Source: Streptomyces venezuelae
Lineage (GTDB): Bacteria > Actinomycetota > Actinomycetes > Streptomycetales > Streptomycetaceae
Assembly (NCBI RefSeq): GCF_008642375.1
Contig: NZ_CP029194.1
Coordinates: 1,922,001-1,986,000, forward strand
Length of the DNA: 64,000 bases
Reading direction: 5' to 3'
Shown: in pieces, positions 7,605-16,770 of the stretch
Position numbering within the stretch: the first letter of the stretch is position 1
Layout: each line of letters opens with the position of its first letter
Translations under genes and position numbers: made by a program
Notes under the pieces: generated by a model
What the model was told of the DNA's origin: nothing
Database searches by the model: none
Seen by the model: only the letters and a program-made list of their open reading frames with translations

Positions 7605-8741
7605 CTAGGCGACGGACCCTATGCGGCCGTGCGGCTCGCGGGGGCCGTCGTGGTGGATCGGGGTGTGGGCGCCGGTGAGGGAGGCGCCGCTGCCGCCGCG
7701 ACGGTTGGCGACGATCTCGGCTCCGATCGAGAGAGCGGTCTCCTCGGGCGTGCGCGCGCCGAGGTCGAGGCCTATCGGGGAGCGCAGGCGGGCGAGTTCG
7801 AGGTCGGTGACGCCGACCTCGCGCAGGCGCTTGTTGCGGTCCTCGTGGGTGCGGCGGGAGCCCATCGCGCCGATGTACGCGACGGGAAGCTTCAGGGCGG
7901 CCTTGATGAGCGGCACGTCGAACTTGGCGTCGTGGGTGAGGACGCACAGCACGGTGCGGCCGTCGACCTCTGTCGACTCCAGGTAGCGGTGGGGCCACTC
8001 GACGACGATCTCGTCGGCCTCGGGGAAACGGGCCGGCGTCGCGAAGACGGGCCGCGCGTCGCAGACGGTGACGTGGTAGCCGAGGAACTTGCCGACGCGC
8101 ACGAGGGCGGCGGCGAAGTCGATGGCACCGAAGACGATCATGCGGGGGGCGGGGACGGAGGACTCGACCAGGAGGGTCAGCGGCTGTCCGCAGCGGCTGC
8201 CGTCCTCGCCGATCTCCACGGTGCCGGTGCGGCCCGCGTCGAGCATCGCGCGGGCCTCGCTCGCCGCGGTGCGGTCCAGTTCGGGGTGGCCCCCGAGCTG
8301 CCCCTCGTACGAGCCGTCGGGGTAGACCAGGAGGGCCCTGCCCATCAGGTCGTCGGGGCCCGAGACGATCCGGGCCACGGCCGCCGCCTCCCCCGTGGCG
8401 GCGGCCGCGAGCGCGGCGGGGAAGACCCCGCCGCGCACCGGGGTGACGAGGATGTCGATGATGCCGCCGCAGGTGAGGCCGACCGCGAAGGCGTCCTCGT
8501 CGCTGTAGCCGAAGCGCTCGACGATGGTCCTGCCGTCTTCGAGGGCCTGCCGGCACAGCTCGTAGACCGCGCCCTCCACACATCCTCCGGAGACCGAGCC
8601 GATCGCCGTGCCTTCGCTGTCGACGGCGAGGGCGGCTCCGGGCTGCCGGGGCGCGCTGCCGCCGACGGCCACCACGGTGGCGACGGCGAACGCGCGTCCC
8701 TGCTCGACCCACCGGTGAAGCTCTTCGGCGATGTCCAGCAT
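7605..8741 (-). CDS. xdhC: XdhC/CoxI family molybdenum cofactor insertion protein
   Basis: 378 residues with an N-terminal XdhC/CoxI domain (VATVVAVGGSAPRQPGAALA, GSVSGGCVEGAVYE, GLTCGGIIDI) and a C-terminal Rossmann domain (MIVFGAIDFAAALVRVGKFL, YIGAMGSRRTHEDRNKRL). XdhC proteins bind molybdenum cofactor, help its sulfuration and deliver it to xanthine dehydrogenase. The ATG at 8739-8741 has an AAGGAGA ribosome site; the longer in-frame extension has none. It lies downstream of the purine permease and the xanthine dehydrogenase genes on the same strand, consistent with a role in maturing that enzyme. Confidence 0.93.
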   Translation of the reverse strand: MLDIAEELHRWVEQGRAFAVATVVAVGGSAPRQPGAALAVDSEGTAIGSVSGGCVEGAVYELCRQALEDGRTIVERFGYSDEDAFAVGLTCGGIIDILVTPVRGGVFPAALAAAATGEAAAVARIVSGPDDLMGRALLVYPDGSYEGQLGGHPELDRTAASEARAMLDAGRTGTVEIGEDGSRCGQPLTLLVESSVPAPRMIVFGAIDFAAALVRVGKFLGYHVTVCDARPVFATPARFPEADEIVVEWPHRYLESTEVDGRTVLCVLTHDAKFDVPLIKAALKLPVAYIGAMGSRRTHEDRNKRLREVGVTDLELARLRSPIGLDLGARTPEETALSIGAEIVANRRGGSGASLTGAHTPIHHDGPREPHGRIGSVA

Positions 8742-8782
8742 TTCGGTCTCCTTGGGTGTGTGCGGAGGGCGACGGTACGACG

Positions 8783-10255
8783 TCAGCTGACGCCCAGCCA
8801 GCCTTCGATCGGGTGAAGCGCGAAGAACACGATGAAGATCGCGGTCAGGCACCACATGAACGCGCCGACCTCGCGGGCCTTGCCCTGCGCCACCTTGATG
8901 ACGGTGTAGGCGATGACGCCGGCCGCGACACCCGGGGTGATGCTGTAGGTGTAGGGCATGAGCACGACGGTCAGGAAGACCGGGATTGCTACGGCGCTGT
9001 CGCCCCAGTTCACGTGCTTGGCGTTCATCATCATCATCGCGCCGATGACGACCAGGGCGGCGGAGCCGACCTCACGGGGCACGATCTGGGTGATCGGGGT
9101 GAAGAAGAGGCAGGCCGCGAAGAACAGGCCGGTGATGACGGAGGAGAAGCCGGTACGGGCTCCCTCGCCGACGCCGGTGGCGGACTCCACGAACACGGTC
9201 TGGCCGGAGGCGCCGGAGACGCCGCCGATCGCGCCGCCCGCGCCGTCGATGAACAGCGCCTTGGACAGGCCCGGCATGCGGCCCTTGTCGTCGGCGAGGT
9301 TGGCCTCGGTGCCGACGCCGATGATGGTGGCCATGGCGTCGAAGAAGCCGGCGAGGACCAGGGTGAAGACGATCACGCCGACCGTGATGTAGCCGACGTC
9401 GCCCCAGCCGCCGAAGTCGACGTCGCCGAAGAGCGAGAAGTCGGGGGTCGAGACCGCGCTGCCCTTGAGCTCGGGCGAGCCGTTCGCCCAGGAGCCCGGG
9501 CCCTTGGCCGGAATGTCGGCGACCGCGTTGACGATCAGCGAGATGACGGTGCCGGCGACGATGCCGATGAGGATCGCGCCCGGGATCTTGCGGGCCTGCA
9601 GAGCGAAGATCGCGAGGAGGGTGATCGCGAAGATCAGGACGGGCCAGCCGACGAGTTCACCGCCGGAGCCCATGGTGATGGGCGGGCCGAACTGCGGGCC
9701 GGCGCCGACGAAGCCGGCCTTGTTGAAGCCGATCAGCGCGATGAAGAGGCCGATGCCGATGGTGATGCCGTGCTTGAGCGCGAGGGGAATCGCGTTCATG
9801 ATCATCTCACGGAGACCGGTGACCACCAGGAGGCAGATCACCAGACCGTAGACGACGCACATCGCCATGGCCTGCGGCCAGGTCATCGTGGGCACGACCT
9901 GGGTGGCGAGCACACCGGAGACACTGAGACCGGCCGCGAGGACCAGCGGGACCTTGCCGATGAAGCCCATCAGCAGGGTGGTCACCGCCGCCGCGAGGGC
10001 GGTCGCCGTGATGACGGCGGAGGAGCCGAGGACGTTCTTCTCGACGTCCGGGCCGCCGAGGAGGATCGGGTTGAGCAGGAGAATGTACGCCATCGCCATG
10101 AAGGTGGTGACGCCGCCGCGGATCTCCGTCGCGACGGTGGATCCTCTCTCCGAGATGTGAAAGTACCGGTCGAGCCAAGAACGGCCGGCGGGGACGTTGG
10201 AGCCGGAGCCCGCGTCCTCCGATGCGGTCTTGGGCTCCACAGACGACTGGGTCAT
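8783..10255 (-). CDS. AzgA family purine permease (adenine/guanine/hypoxanthine type)
   Basis: 490-residue integral membrane protein with at least 12 hydrophobic segments, in the AzgA branch of the NCS2/NAT superfamily. Early motifs RGGVTTFMAMAYILLLNP and GFIGKVPLVLAAGLSVSG (variant of the GMGLNAFF region), and later GFFDAMATIIGVGTEANL and GASGQTVFVESATGVGEGAR, match this group. It imports purine bases by proton symport. Its position between xdhC and the xanthine dehydrogenase genes suggests hypoxanthine or xanthine as substrate, which is inference. The ATG at 10253-10255 follows GGGAGTAGG. Confidence 0.92.
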   Translation of the reverse strand: MTQSSVEPKTASEDAGSGSNVPAGRSWLDRYFHISERGSTVATEIRGGVTTFMAMAYILLLNPILLGGPDVEKNVLGSSAVITATALAAAVTTLLMGFIGKVPLVLAAGLSVSGVLATQVVPTMTWPQAMAMCVVYGLVICLLVVTGLREMIMNAIPLALKHGITIGIGLFIALIGFNKAGFVGAGPQFGPPITMGSGGELVGWPVLIFAITLLAIFALQARKIPGAILIGIVAGTVISLIVNAVADIPAKGPGSWANGSPELKGSAVSTPDFSLFGDVDFGGWGDVGYITVGVIVFTLVLAGFFDAMATIIGVGTEANLADDKGRMPGLSKALFIDGAGGAIGGVSGASGQTVFVESATGVGEGARTGFSSVITGLFFAACLFFTPITQIVPREVGSAALVVIGAMMMMNAKHVNWGDSAVAIPVFLTVVLMPYTYSITPGVAAGVIAYTVIKVAQGKAREVGAFMWCLTAIFIVFFALHPIEGWLGVS

Positions 10256-10538
10256 GGGGCCTACTCCCAAGGTTCAAAGGGGCACCCGCATCAGACTTCG
10301 AAGGGATTCTGATCTGGTTGAAGCTGCGGGATTTGGGATGCTGCGTGGGCTGCACGACCCGGGGGACGGCCCGAGGCGAACGGGATGAATCGGTCCTGCT
10401 GGTACTGCGGGGGGGGTGACGCTGGTACTGCGGGGGGGGGTGACGCTGGTACTGCGGGGCGGTGCTGAGGGGTTGCTCCGGGCGGTGCGGGCGGTGGAAG
10501 TGTGACGTTCCTGGGAGGCACGCACCGCCCGGAGAGAC
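10256..10538. repeat. Intergenic region with G-rich 23/24-bp tandem repeats
   Basis: The 283-bp gap between xanthine dehydrogenase and the permease carries nearly three tandem copies of GCTGGTACTGCGGGGGGG(G)TGAC at 10398-10420, 10421-10444 and 10445-10464 (partial, diverged). G runs reach 8-10 bases. On the minus strand this would be in the promoter or 5' leader of the permease gene. No convincing gene was found; minus ORFs here are Pro/Ser-rich repeat translations. Confidence 0.7.
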
Positions 10539-12926
10539 CTAGAGGGTGCCGGTGAGCGCTTCGGGGCGGACCGGCGTCTTGTTGAGCTCCAGGCCCGTCG
10601 CCGCCCGGATCGCCGCGAGGACGGCCGGCGTGGACGACAGGGTCGGGGCCTCGCCGATGCCCCGCACGCCGTACGGCGCGTTGGGGTCGGCCAGCTCGAG
10701 GTAGTCGACCGGGATGGTCGGCGTGTCGAGGATGGTCGGGATCAGGTAGTCCGTGAAGGAGGGGTTCCTGACCTTCGCGGTCTTCGGGTCGACGATGATC
10801 TCCTCCATCACCGCGACGCCCAGGCCCTGGGTGGTGCCACCCTGGATCTGGCCGATCACGGAGAGCGGGTTGAGCGCCTTGCCGACGTCCTGGGCACAGG
10901 CCAGTTCGATGACCTTGACCAGGCCGAGCTCGGTGTCGACCTCCACCACCGCGCGGTGCGCGGCGAAGGCGTACTGGACGTGGCCGTCGCCCTGGCCGGT
11001 GACGAGGTCGAAGGCCTGGGTGGGACGGTGCCTCCACTCCTCCTCGACCTCCACGACCTGGTCCTCGAGGACGTCCGCGATGGTCGCGAGGGCCTCGCCG
11101 CCGTCGGTGACGACCTTGCCGCCCTCCAGGAGGAGTTCGGCGTTGGCCCAGGCCGGGTGGTACGAGCCGAACTTGCGCCGGCCGATCTCCAGGACCTTCT
11201 CCCGGACGATCGAGCAGGAGTTCTTGATGGCGCCGCCGGTCATGTACGTCTGGCGGCCCGCGGAGGTCGAACCGGCCGAGCCCACCTGGGTGTCGGCGGG
11301 GTGGATCGTGACCTGCTGGACACCGAGCTCGGTACGGGCGATCTGCGCGTGGATGGTGACACCACCCTGGCCGACCTCCGCCATGGCGGTGTGGACCGTG
11401 GCGACGGCCTCGCCGTTGATGACCTCGATGCGGATCTTGGCGGTCGAGTAGTCGTCGAAGCCCTCGGAGAAGCCGACGTTCTTGATGCCGACCGCGTAGC
11501 CGACGCCCCGCACGACACCCTCGCCGTGCGAGGTGTTGGACAGGCCGCCCGGCAGCGCGCGGACGTCCGCGCTCTCACCGGCGGTCTCCCACTGGCGCTC
11601 CGGCGGCATCGGGCGGGCCTTGACGATACGGAGCAGCTCGGCGACCGGGGCCGGCGAGTCCACGACCTGGCCGGTCGGCATGATCGTGCCCTGCTCCATG
11701 GCGTTGAGCTGGCGCAGCTCCACCGGGTCCATGCCCAGCTTGGCCGCGAGCTTGTCCATCTGGGCCTCGTAGGCGAAGCAGGCCTGGACCGCGCCGAAGC
11801 CGCGCATGGCGCCGCAGGGCGGGTTGTTGGTGTAGAGGCCGATCGCCTCGATCTCGACGTCGTCGATGACGTACGGGCCGACCGAGAGGGAGGAGGCGTT
11901 GCCGACGACCGACGCCGTGGACGACGCGTAGGCGCCGCCGTCGAGGACGATCTTGCACTTCATGTGCGTGAGCTTGCCGTCCTTGGTGGCGCCGTGCTCG
12001 TAGTAGAGCTTCGCCGGGTGACGGTGGACGTGCCCGAAGAAGGACTCGTACCGGTTGTAGACCATCTTGACCGGCTTGCCGGTGCGCAGCGCGAGGATGG
12101 AGGCGAGGATCTGCATGGAGATGTCCTCGCGGCCGCCGAACGCGCCGCCGACGCCCGCCATGGTCATGCGGACCTTCTCCTCGGGCAGGCCGAGGCAGGG
12201 GGCGATCTGCTTGAGGTCCGAGTGCAGCCACTGGGTGGCGACGTACAGGTCGACGCCGCCGTCCTCGGCCGGTACGGCGAGGCCGGACTCGGGGCCGAGG
12301 AAGGCCTGGTCCTGCATGCCGAAGGTGTACTCGCCCTTGACGATGACGTCGGCGCGCTTGGCGGCCTCGTCGGCGTTGCCGCGGATGATCGGCTGGCGGT
12401 GCACGATGTTCGGGTGCGGGACGTGACCGGAGTGGTGGTCGTCGCGGTTCTCGTGGACCAGGATCGCGTCCGGGGCGATGGCCGAGGCCTCGTCCGTGAT
12501 GACCGGGAGCTCCCGGTACTCGATCTTGATCTTGGCGGCGGCGCGGCGGGCGGTCTCCGGGTGGTCGGCGGCCACGAGCGCGACCGGCTCACCGTGGTGA
12601 CGGACCTTGCCGTAGGCGAGGACCGGGGTGTCCTGGAACTCCATGCCGTAGTTCTTCGCGGCCGGCAGGTCCTCGTGGGTCAGGACGGCGTAGACGCCGT
12701 CCATCGCGAGGGCCTCGGAGGTGTCGATGGACACGATCTCGGCGTGCGCGACGGTGGAGCGCAGGATCTGGCCCCACAGCATGTCCTCGTGCCACATGTC
12801 CGAGGAGTAGGCGAACTCGCCGGTGACCTTGAGCGTGCCGTCGGGGCGGAGGGTGGACTCGCCGATGCCGCCCTGGACGTGGTTCTGGGTGACGTCGCGG
12901 GGGATGCCCGTGGTGGTACCAGCCAT
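10539..12926 (-). CDS. Xanthine dehydrogenase, molybdopterin-binding subunit
   Basis: 795 residues. It has an aldehyde oxidase/xanthine dehydrogenase a/b hammerhead domain (about 20-130) and Mo-binding domains after that. Key motifs are GVGGAFGGRE, PPCGAMRGFGAVQACFAYE, EVGQGGVTIHAQIA and the catalytic glutamate region YGVRGIGEAPTL. The enzyme oxidises hypoxanthine and xanthine to urate at the Mo centre. It is the last gene of a three-subunit operon (FAD, Fe-S, Mo order), starting 2 bp after the Fe-S subunit stop. Because the specificity of this family varies, CO- or nicotinate-type activity cannot be excluded, but the AzgA, XdhC and PucR neighbours argue for purines. Confidence 0.94.
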   Translation of the reverse strand: MAGTTTGIPRDVTQNHVQGGIGESTLRPDGTLKVTGEFAYSSDMWHEDMLWGQILRSTVAHAEIVSIDTSEALAMDGVYAVLTHEDLPAAKNYGMEFQDTPVLAYGKVRHHGEPVALVAADHPETARRAAAKIKIEYRELPVITDEASAIAPDAILVHENRDDHHSGHVPHPNIVHRQPIIRGNADEAAKRADVIVKGEYTFGMQDQAFLGPESGLAVPAEDGGVDLYVATQWLHSDLKQIAPCLGLPEEKVRMTMAGVGGAFGGREDISMQILASILALRTGKPVKMVYNRYESFFGHVHRHPAKLYYEHGATKDGKLTHMKCKIVLDGGAYASSTASVVGNASSLSVGPYVIDDVEIEAIGLYTNNPPCGAMRGFGAVQACFAYEAQMDKLAAKLGMDPVELRQLNAMEQGTIMPTGQVVDSPAPVAELLRIVKARPMPPERQWETAGESADVRALPGGLSNTSHGEGVVRGVGYAVGIKNVGFSEGFDDYSTAKIRIEVINGEAVATVHTAMAEVGQGGVTIHAQIARTELGVQQVTIHPADTQVGSAGSTSAGRQTYMTGGAIKNSCSIVREKVLEIGRRKFGSYHPAWANAELLLEGGKVVTDGGEALATIADVLEDQVVEVEEEWRHRPTQAFDLVTGQGDGHVQYAFAAHRAVVEVDTELGLVKVIELACAQDVGKALNPLSVIGQIQGGTTQGLGVAVMEEIIVDPKTAKVRNPSFTDYLIPTILDTPTIPVDYLELADPNAPYGVRGIGEAPTLSSTPAVLAAIRAATGLELNKTPVRPEALTGTL

Positions 12927-12928
12927 GA

Positions 12929-13516
12929 TCAGACCGCCTCTCCCTGACGGGCGGCCGCGAGGCGGACCGCGTCGAGGATCTTCTCGTAACCGGTGCAGCG
13001 GCAGAGGTTGCCGGAGAGCGCCTCGCGGATGTCCGCGTCCGTCGGGGACGGGTTGCGCTCCAGCATCTCGTCGGCGGCGACCAGCAGACCGGGGGTGCAG
13101 AAGCCGCACTGGACGGCGCCGGCGTCGATGAACGCCTGCTGGATCGGGGAGAGTTCGACACCCTCGCCGGTCTGCGAGTCCTGACCGGGCTTCGCTTCCC
13201 ACTTCTTGGCGGCGTCGAGCGAGGTGCCGCAGGTGCCGGTGGCGCAACCGGCGTGCTCCGCACGCTCCTTGGCGAAGTCGGCGAGGCCCTCGACCGTGAC
13301 GACCTCGCGGCCCTCGACCTGGCCGGCGGCGACGAGGCAGGAACAGACGGGCACACCGTCGAGGCGGACCGTGCAGGAACCGCACTCGCCCTGCTCGCAG
13401 GCGTTCTTGGAGCCGGGGAGGCCCATCCGCTCACGCAGGACGTAGAGGAGGGACTCGCCCTCCCAGACGTCGTCGGCTTCCTGGGGACGGCCGTTGACCG
13501 TGAAATTGACGCGCAT
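12929..13516 (-). CDS. Xanthine dehydrogenase, [2Fe-2S] subunit with an internal insertion
   Basis: 195 residues; this subunit type is usually about 160. It passes electrons from Mo to FAD. Cluster one uses Cys40, Cys45, Cys48 and Cys60 (CEQGECGSC), and cluster two uses Cys137, Cys140, Cys172 and Cys174 (CGFC, CRC). Between the domains, about residues 80-121 form an extra segment that contains two additional cysteines, Cys91 and Cys96 (CATGTC), and a Lys/Glu-rich stretch. The gene sits 2 bp after the FAD subunit and 2 bp before the Mo subunit, so translation is probably coupled. Confidence 0.93.
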   Translation of the reverse strand: MRVNFTVNGRPQEADDVWEGESLLYVLRERMGLPGSKNACEQGECGSCTVRLDGVPVCSCLVAAGQVEGREVVTVEGLADFAKERAEHAGCATGTCGTSLDAAKKWEAKPGQDSQTGEGVELSPIQQAFIDAGAVQCGFCTPGLLVAADEMLERNPSPTDADIREALSGNLCRCTGYEKILDAVRLAAARQGEAV

Positions 13517-13518
13517 GG

Positions 13519-14409
13519 TTATGCAGCTCCCTCAAGCGTGCGGCCGGTTCCGCGGTACTGCTCCCAGGTCCAGCCGAGCTGGCGGCGGGCCATGATGCCG
13601 ACGGCGTGGCGGCGGTACTTGGCGGTGCCTCGGACATCGTCGATCGGGTTGGCGGCACCCGAGCAGAGGTCGGCGAACTGCTTCGCGATCGACGGGGTGA
13701 TGATCTTGCCGTTGTCCCAGAAGCCGCCCTCCTCCAGAGCCGCGTTCAGGAAGGCCTCGGCCTCCTTGGCGCGGATCGGGGTCGGCGCGGCGGAGCCGAT
13801 GCCGGTGCGCACCGTCCGGGTCTCCGGGTGCAGGGCCAGGCCGAAGGCGCAGACGGCGATGACCATCGCGTTGCGGGTGCCGACCTTGGAGTACTGCTGG
13901 GGGCCGTCCGCCTTCTTGACGTGGACGGTCTTGATGAGCTCGTCGGGCTGGAGCGCGTTGCGCTTCACGCCCGTGTAGAACTCGTCGATCGGGATGAACC
14001 GGCTGCCGCGGACCGACTCGACCTCGACCTCGGCGCCCGCGGCGAGCAGGGCCGGGTGGGCGTCGCCGGCGGGCGAGGCGGTGCCGAGGTTGCCCCCGAC
14101 GCCGCCGCGGTTGCGGATCTGCGGGGAGGCGACCGTGTGGGAGGCGAGCGCCAGACCCGGAAGCTCGGTCCGCAGGTTCTCCATGATCTGGGTGTACGGA
14201 ACGGACGCGCCGAGGCGGACGTTCTCCTCCCCGACCTCCCACTCACGCAGCAGCTCGATACGGTTCAGGTCCAGGAGGTACTCGGGCCGCCGGTGGTCGA
14301 AGTTGATCTCGACCATGATGTCGGTGCCACCCGCAATGGGCACGGCCGTGGGGTGCTCGGCCTTGGCGGCGAGCGCCTCCTCCCAGCTGGCGGGGCGAAG
14401 GAAGTCCAT
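13519..14409 (-). CDS. Xanthine dehydrogenase, FAD-binding subunit
   Basis: 296 residues of the CoxM/XdhB-type FAD subunit. PIAGGTDIM (residues 23-31) and RNRGGVGGNLGTASPAGD (about 98-115) are the two FAD/pyrophosphate motifs. A CO dehydrogenase flavoprotein C-terminal domain follows. It delivers electrons to NAD or another acceptor. It is the first gene of the three-subunit operon; the promoter lies in the 300-bp region shared with the divergent PucR regulator. Confidence 0.93.
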   Translation of the reverse strand: MDFLRPASWEEALAAKAEHPTAVPIAGGTDIMVEINFDHRRPEYLLDLNRIELLREWEVGEENVRLGASVPYTQIMENLRTELPGLALASHTVASPQIRNRGGVGGNLGTASPAGDAHPALLAAGAEVEVESVRGSRFIPIDEFYTGVKRNALQPDELIKTVHVKKADGPQQYSKVGTRNAMVIAVCAFGLALHPETRTVRTGIGSAAPTPIRAKEAEAFLNAALEEGGFWDNGKIITPSIAKQFADLCSGAANPIDDVRGTAKYRRHAVGIMARRQLGWTWEQYRGTGRTLEGAA

Positions 14410-14710
14410 GGTGGCTCTCTTCTAGTGATGATCGGGGGTCGAACTGATGGGCCCGGGGGGACGGCCGGCCCTCGACGTCATGTTCATGTGCTGTTAACGC
14501 GGTGTGTGGCCTAGTACACAAGCCCACCTTCGCCCGGGTGCAGTCACCGAAAACATGAAGGAGTTGGCTGGCTCCCGTTGTCGTCTTGTAGATTCGAACG
14601 AAAGGCGGGAAACAGGAACCTCTCCGTTTTCCCCTGGAAACGGTGGCACCACGCCACCGTCGACAACGCGACACCCACGATCACCCACTCGAAGGAACGG
14701 CGGCGACACG
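14410..14710. promoter_or_regulatory. Divergent control region between xanthine dehydrogenase and pucR-type gene
   Basis: About 300 bp without a gene. It holds two small hairpins toward pucR: CCGTTT-N8-AAACGG near 14627 and CGGTGGC-ACCAC-GCCACCG at 14641-14659. It also has a comparatively AT-rich stretch (CTGTTAACG, CTAGTACACA at 14490-14521) suitable for promoters. PucR-type regulators normally act in such a gap. No exact operator could be assigned. Confidence 0.5.
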
Positions 14711-16408
14711 ATGCGGCTGCGCGCACTGCTGGAGAACGACGCGCTGGGGCTGCGCCTGCTCGGCGGCGAGGACGAGCTGGACCGCACGGTCCGCGGCGTG
14801 ATGACGACGGACCTCAAGGATCCCAGCCGGTACCTTTCCGGCGGCGAGCTGGTGCTCACCGGCCTCGCCTGGCGGACGGACCCGACCGACGCGGAGCCCT
14901 TCGTCCGCATCCTGGCCTCGGCCGGGGTGGCCGCCCTCGCGGCGGGCGAGGCGGAGCTCGGCGACATCCCCGACGATCTCGTACAGGCGTGTTCACGCCA
15001 TCGGCTGCCGCTCTTCGCGGTGAACGAGTCCGTTGCGTTCGCGACGATCACCGAGCACGTTGTTCGACAGGTCTCCGGCGAGCGGGCGGGCGACCTGGCC
15101 GCCGTCGTGGACCGGCACCGGCGGCTGATGACCTCCGGCCCCGCGGGCGGCGGCCCCGAGGTCGTCCTCGACCTGCTCGGCTCCGACCTGGACCTGCGGG
15201 CCTGGGTCCTCTCCCCCACCGGCCGCCAGATCGCGGGCGCCGGCGAGCCCCTCGACAGCGGCCTCGCGGCGACCCTGGCGGGCGAGCACCTGGCGGCGAC
15301 CCGGACCGGGCGGCGCGGCCCGCACCGGCTGAGCGTCGCCGGAGCCACGTACTCGCTGTTCCCGATCCGCAACACCGGGCGGGGCCCCGCCCCCGCCTCC
15401 AGGGACGTGCGCGAGACGGTCCTGTCGGACTGGCTGCTCGCCGTCGAGGCGGACGCCGGCGACTGGCCCGCGGCCCGCCTGGACCTGCTCCAGGGCGTCA
15501 CGCAGCTGATCGCCGTCGAGCGGGACCGGCGCGACGCGGCCCGTACGGTACGCCGCCGGCTCGCCCAGGAGGTCCTGGAGCTGGTGCAGACGGGCGCCGC
15601 GCCCGCCGAGATCGCGGCCCGCCTGCGGGTCGCGGCCCCGGTGCTGCTGCCCGGGCTCGGCTCGGCCCCGCACTGGCAGGTCGTCGTGGCCCGTGTCGAC
15701 TGGGAGCAGGAGGCCGGTCAGGGCACCCCCGTGGACGGCGGTCCGGTCGCCCAGGCGCTCCTGGAGGAGATCCTCGTCGACCCGGCGACCGTCGGGGCCG
15801 AGTCCGCGGACCGGATCGCCGTCGCACACAGCGGCGACGAGGCGATCGCGCTGGTCCCGCTGGCCGCCGCGCCGCTGCCGGACAGCGAGGACGAAGGTCC
15901 GGCGACCGCGCTCGGGCTCCACGCTGACGCCCTGCTCGCCGCCGTACGCGCTCCGCTCGCCGCCGGCCTCGCGGACGACGGGCGGCTCACGCTCGGCGTC
16001 AGCGCGGCCGTGCACTCCGCGGAGGGCCTGCGCGGGGCCCTGGAGGAGGCCAGGCACGCCCGCCGGGTCGCCGCGGCCCGTCCGGGCCGGGTCTGCGCCG
16101 CTGGCCACCACGAGCTGGCCTCGCACGTCCTGCTGCTGCCGTTCGTCCCGGACGACGTCCGCCGCGCCTTCACGGCCCGGCTGCTCGACCCGCTGCGCGA
16201 CTACGACCGGCGCCACCGCGCGGAGCTCATCCCGACCCTGGAGGCGTTCCTCGACTGCGACGGCTCCTGGACGCGCTGCGCCACTCGGCTGCACCTGCAC
16301 GTGAACACGCTGCGCTACCGGGTGGGCCGGATCGAGCAGCTCACGGGCCGCGACCTCTCCCGCCTGGAGGACAAGCTCGACTTCTTCCTCGCGCTCCGGA
16401 TGAGCTGA
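14711..16408 (+). CDS. PucR family transcriptional regulator of purine catabolism
   Basis: 565 residues. The N-terminal PucR domain covers about 1-125 (MRLRALLENDALGLRLLGGE), a middle GGDEF-like helical region follows, and a C-terminal HTH_30 domain ends the protein (LIPTLEAFLDCDGSWTRCAT and HLHVNTLRYRVGRIEQLTG). Bacillus PucR activates purine degradation genes. Here the gene is divergent from the xanthine dehydrogenase operon and near the purine permease, which supports the same function. The ATG at 14711 is chosen because the PucR domain starts there; a longer in-frame ORF upstream has atypical composition. Confidence 0.92.
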   Translation: MRLRALLENDALGLRLLGGEDELDRTVRGVMTTDLKDPSRYLSGGELVLTGLAWRTDPTDAEPFVRILASAGVAALAAGEAELGDIPDDLVQACSRHRLPLFAVNESVAFATITEHVVRQVSGERAGDLAAVVDRHRRLMTSGPAGGGPEVVLDLLGSDLDLRAWVLSPTGRQIAGAGEPLDSGLAATLAGEHLAATRTGRRGPHRLSVAGATYSLFPIRNTGRGPAPASRDVRETVLSDWLLAVEADAGDWPAARLDLLQGVTQLIAVERDRRDAARTVRRRLAQEVLELVQTGAAPAEIAARLRVAAPVLLPGLGSAPHWQVVVARVDWEQEAGQGTPVDGGPVAQALLEEILVDPATVGAESADRIAVAHSGDEAIALVPLAAAPLPDSEDEGPATALGLHADALLAAVRAPLAAGLADDGRLTLGVSAAVHSAEGLRGALEEARHARRVAAARPGRVCAAGHHELASHVLLLPFVPDDVRRAFTARLLDPLRDYDRRHRAELIPTLEAFLDCDGSWTRCATRLHLHVNTLRYRVGRIEQLTGRDLSRLEDKLDFFLALRMS

Positions 16409-16770
16409 TCCAGGAGTGTTCGACGTCGCCTGTTCACTCTTTCGGTGGAGTCCAGGGGAGTGACATCGGGGCTGGTGGCAGCCCGTCGGCCGGGGTGGCC
16501 GGCGGGCCGCGCGGAGGCCTGATCCCGGGCCCGACGGCGATCTGACGGGCTGTCGGCCACTGCCCGGGCGGCGACGTCCGCATGCGCCGGACTCTTGTGA
16601 ATTCTTTCACCTGACCCCTTGGCCAGGTGCTGCCCTTCGTGCTGAGATGCGGGTCTACTCAACAGCTCAATGGCGCGCTCGGGGAGGGCAATGTGGCGGA
16701 TACCGCCATGTCTGGTTCCGAATCAAGGGGTGGCGAAGATCCGTCCCTCGCCTACGGCAAGGAGACTCCC
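16409..16770. promoter_or_regulatory. Intergenic region upstream of the TPR gene with two inverted repeats
   Basis: 360 bp with no convincing gene. It has two symmetric elements: GTGAA-N4-TTCAC at 16597-16610 and CACCTG-N10-CAGGTG at 16608-16629, overlapping by three bases. They lie 140-175 bp before the chosen TPR start. Their role is unknown; a regulator site or promoter is plausible. Confidence 0.4.

Noticed and set aside
10274..10525. Minus-strand ORF of 83 codons in the repeat region upstream of the permease
   Set aside because: It only translates the tandem repeats (SVTPP repeats), has no ribosome site and no recognisable family.
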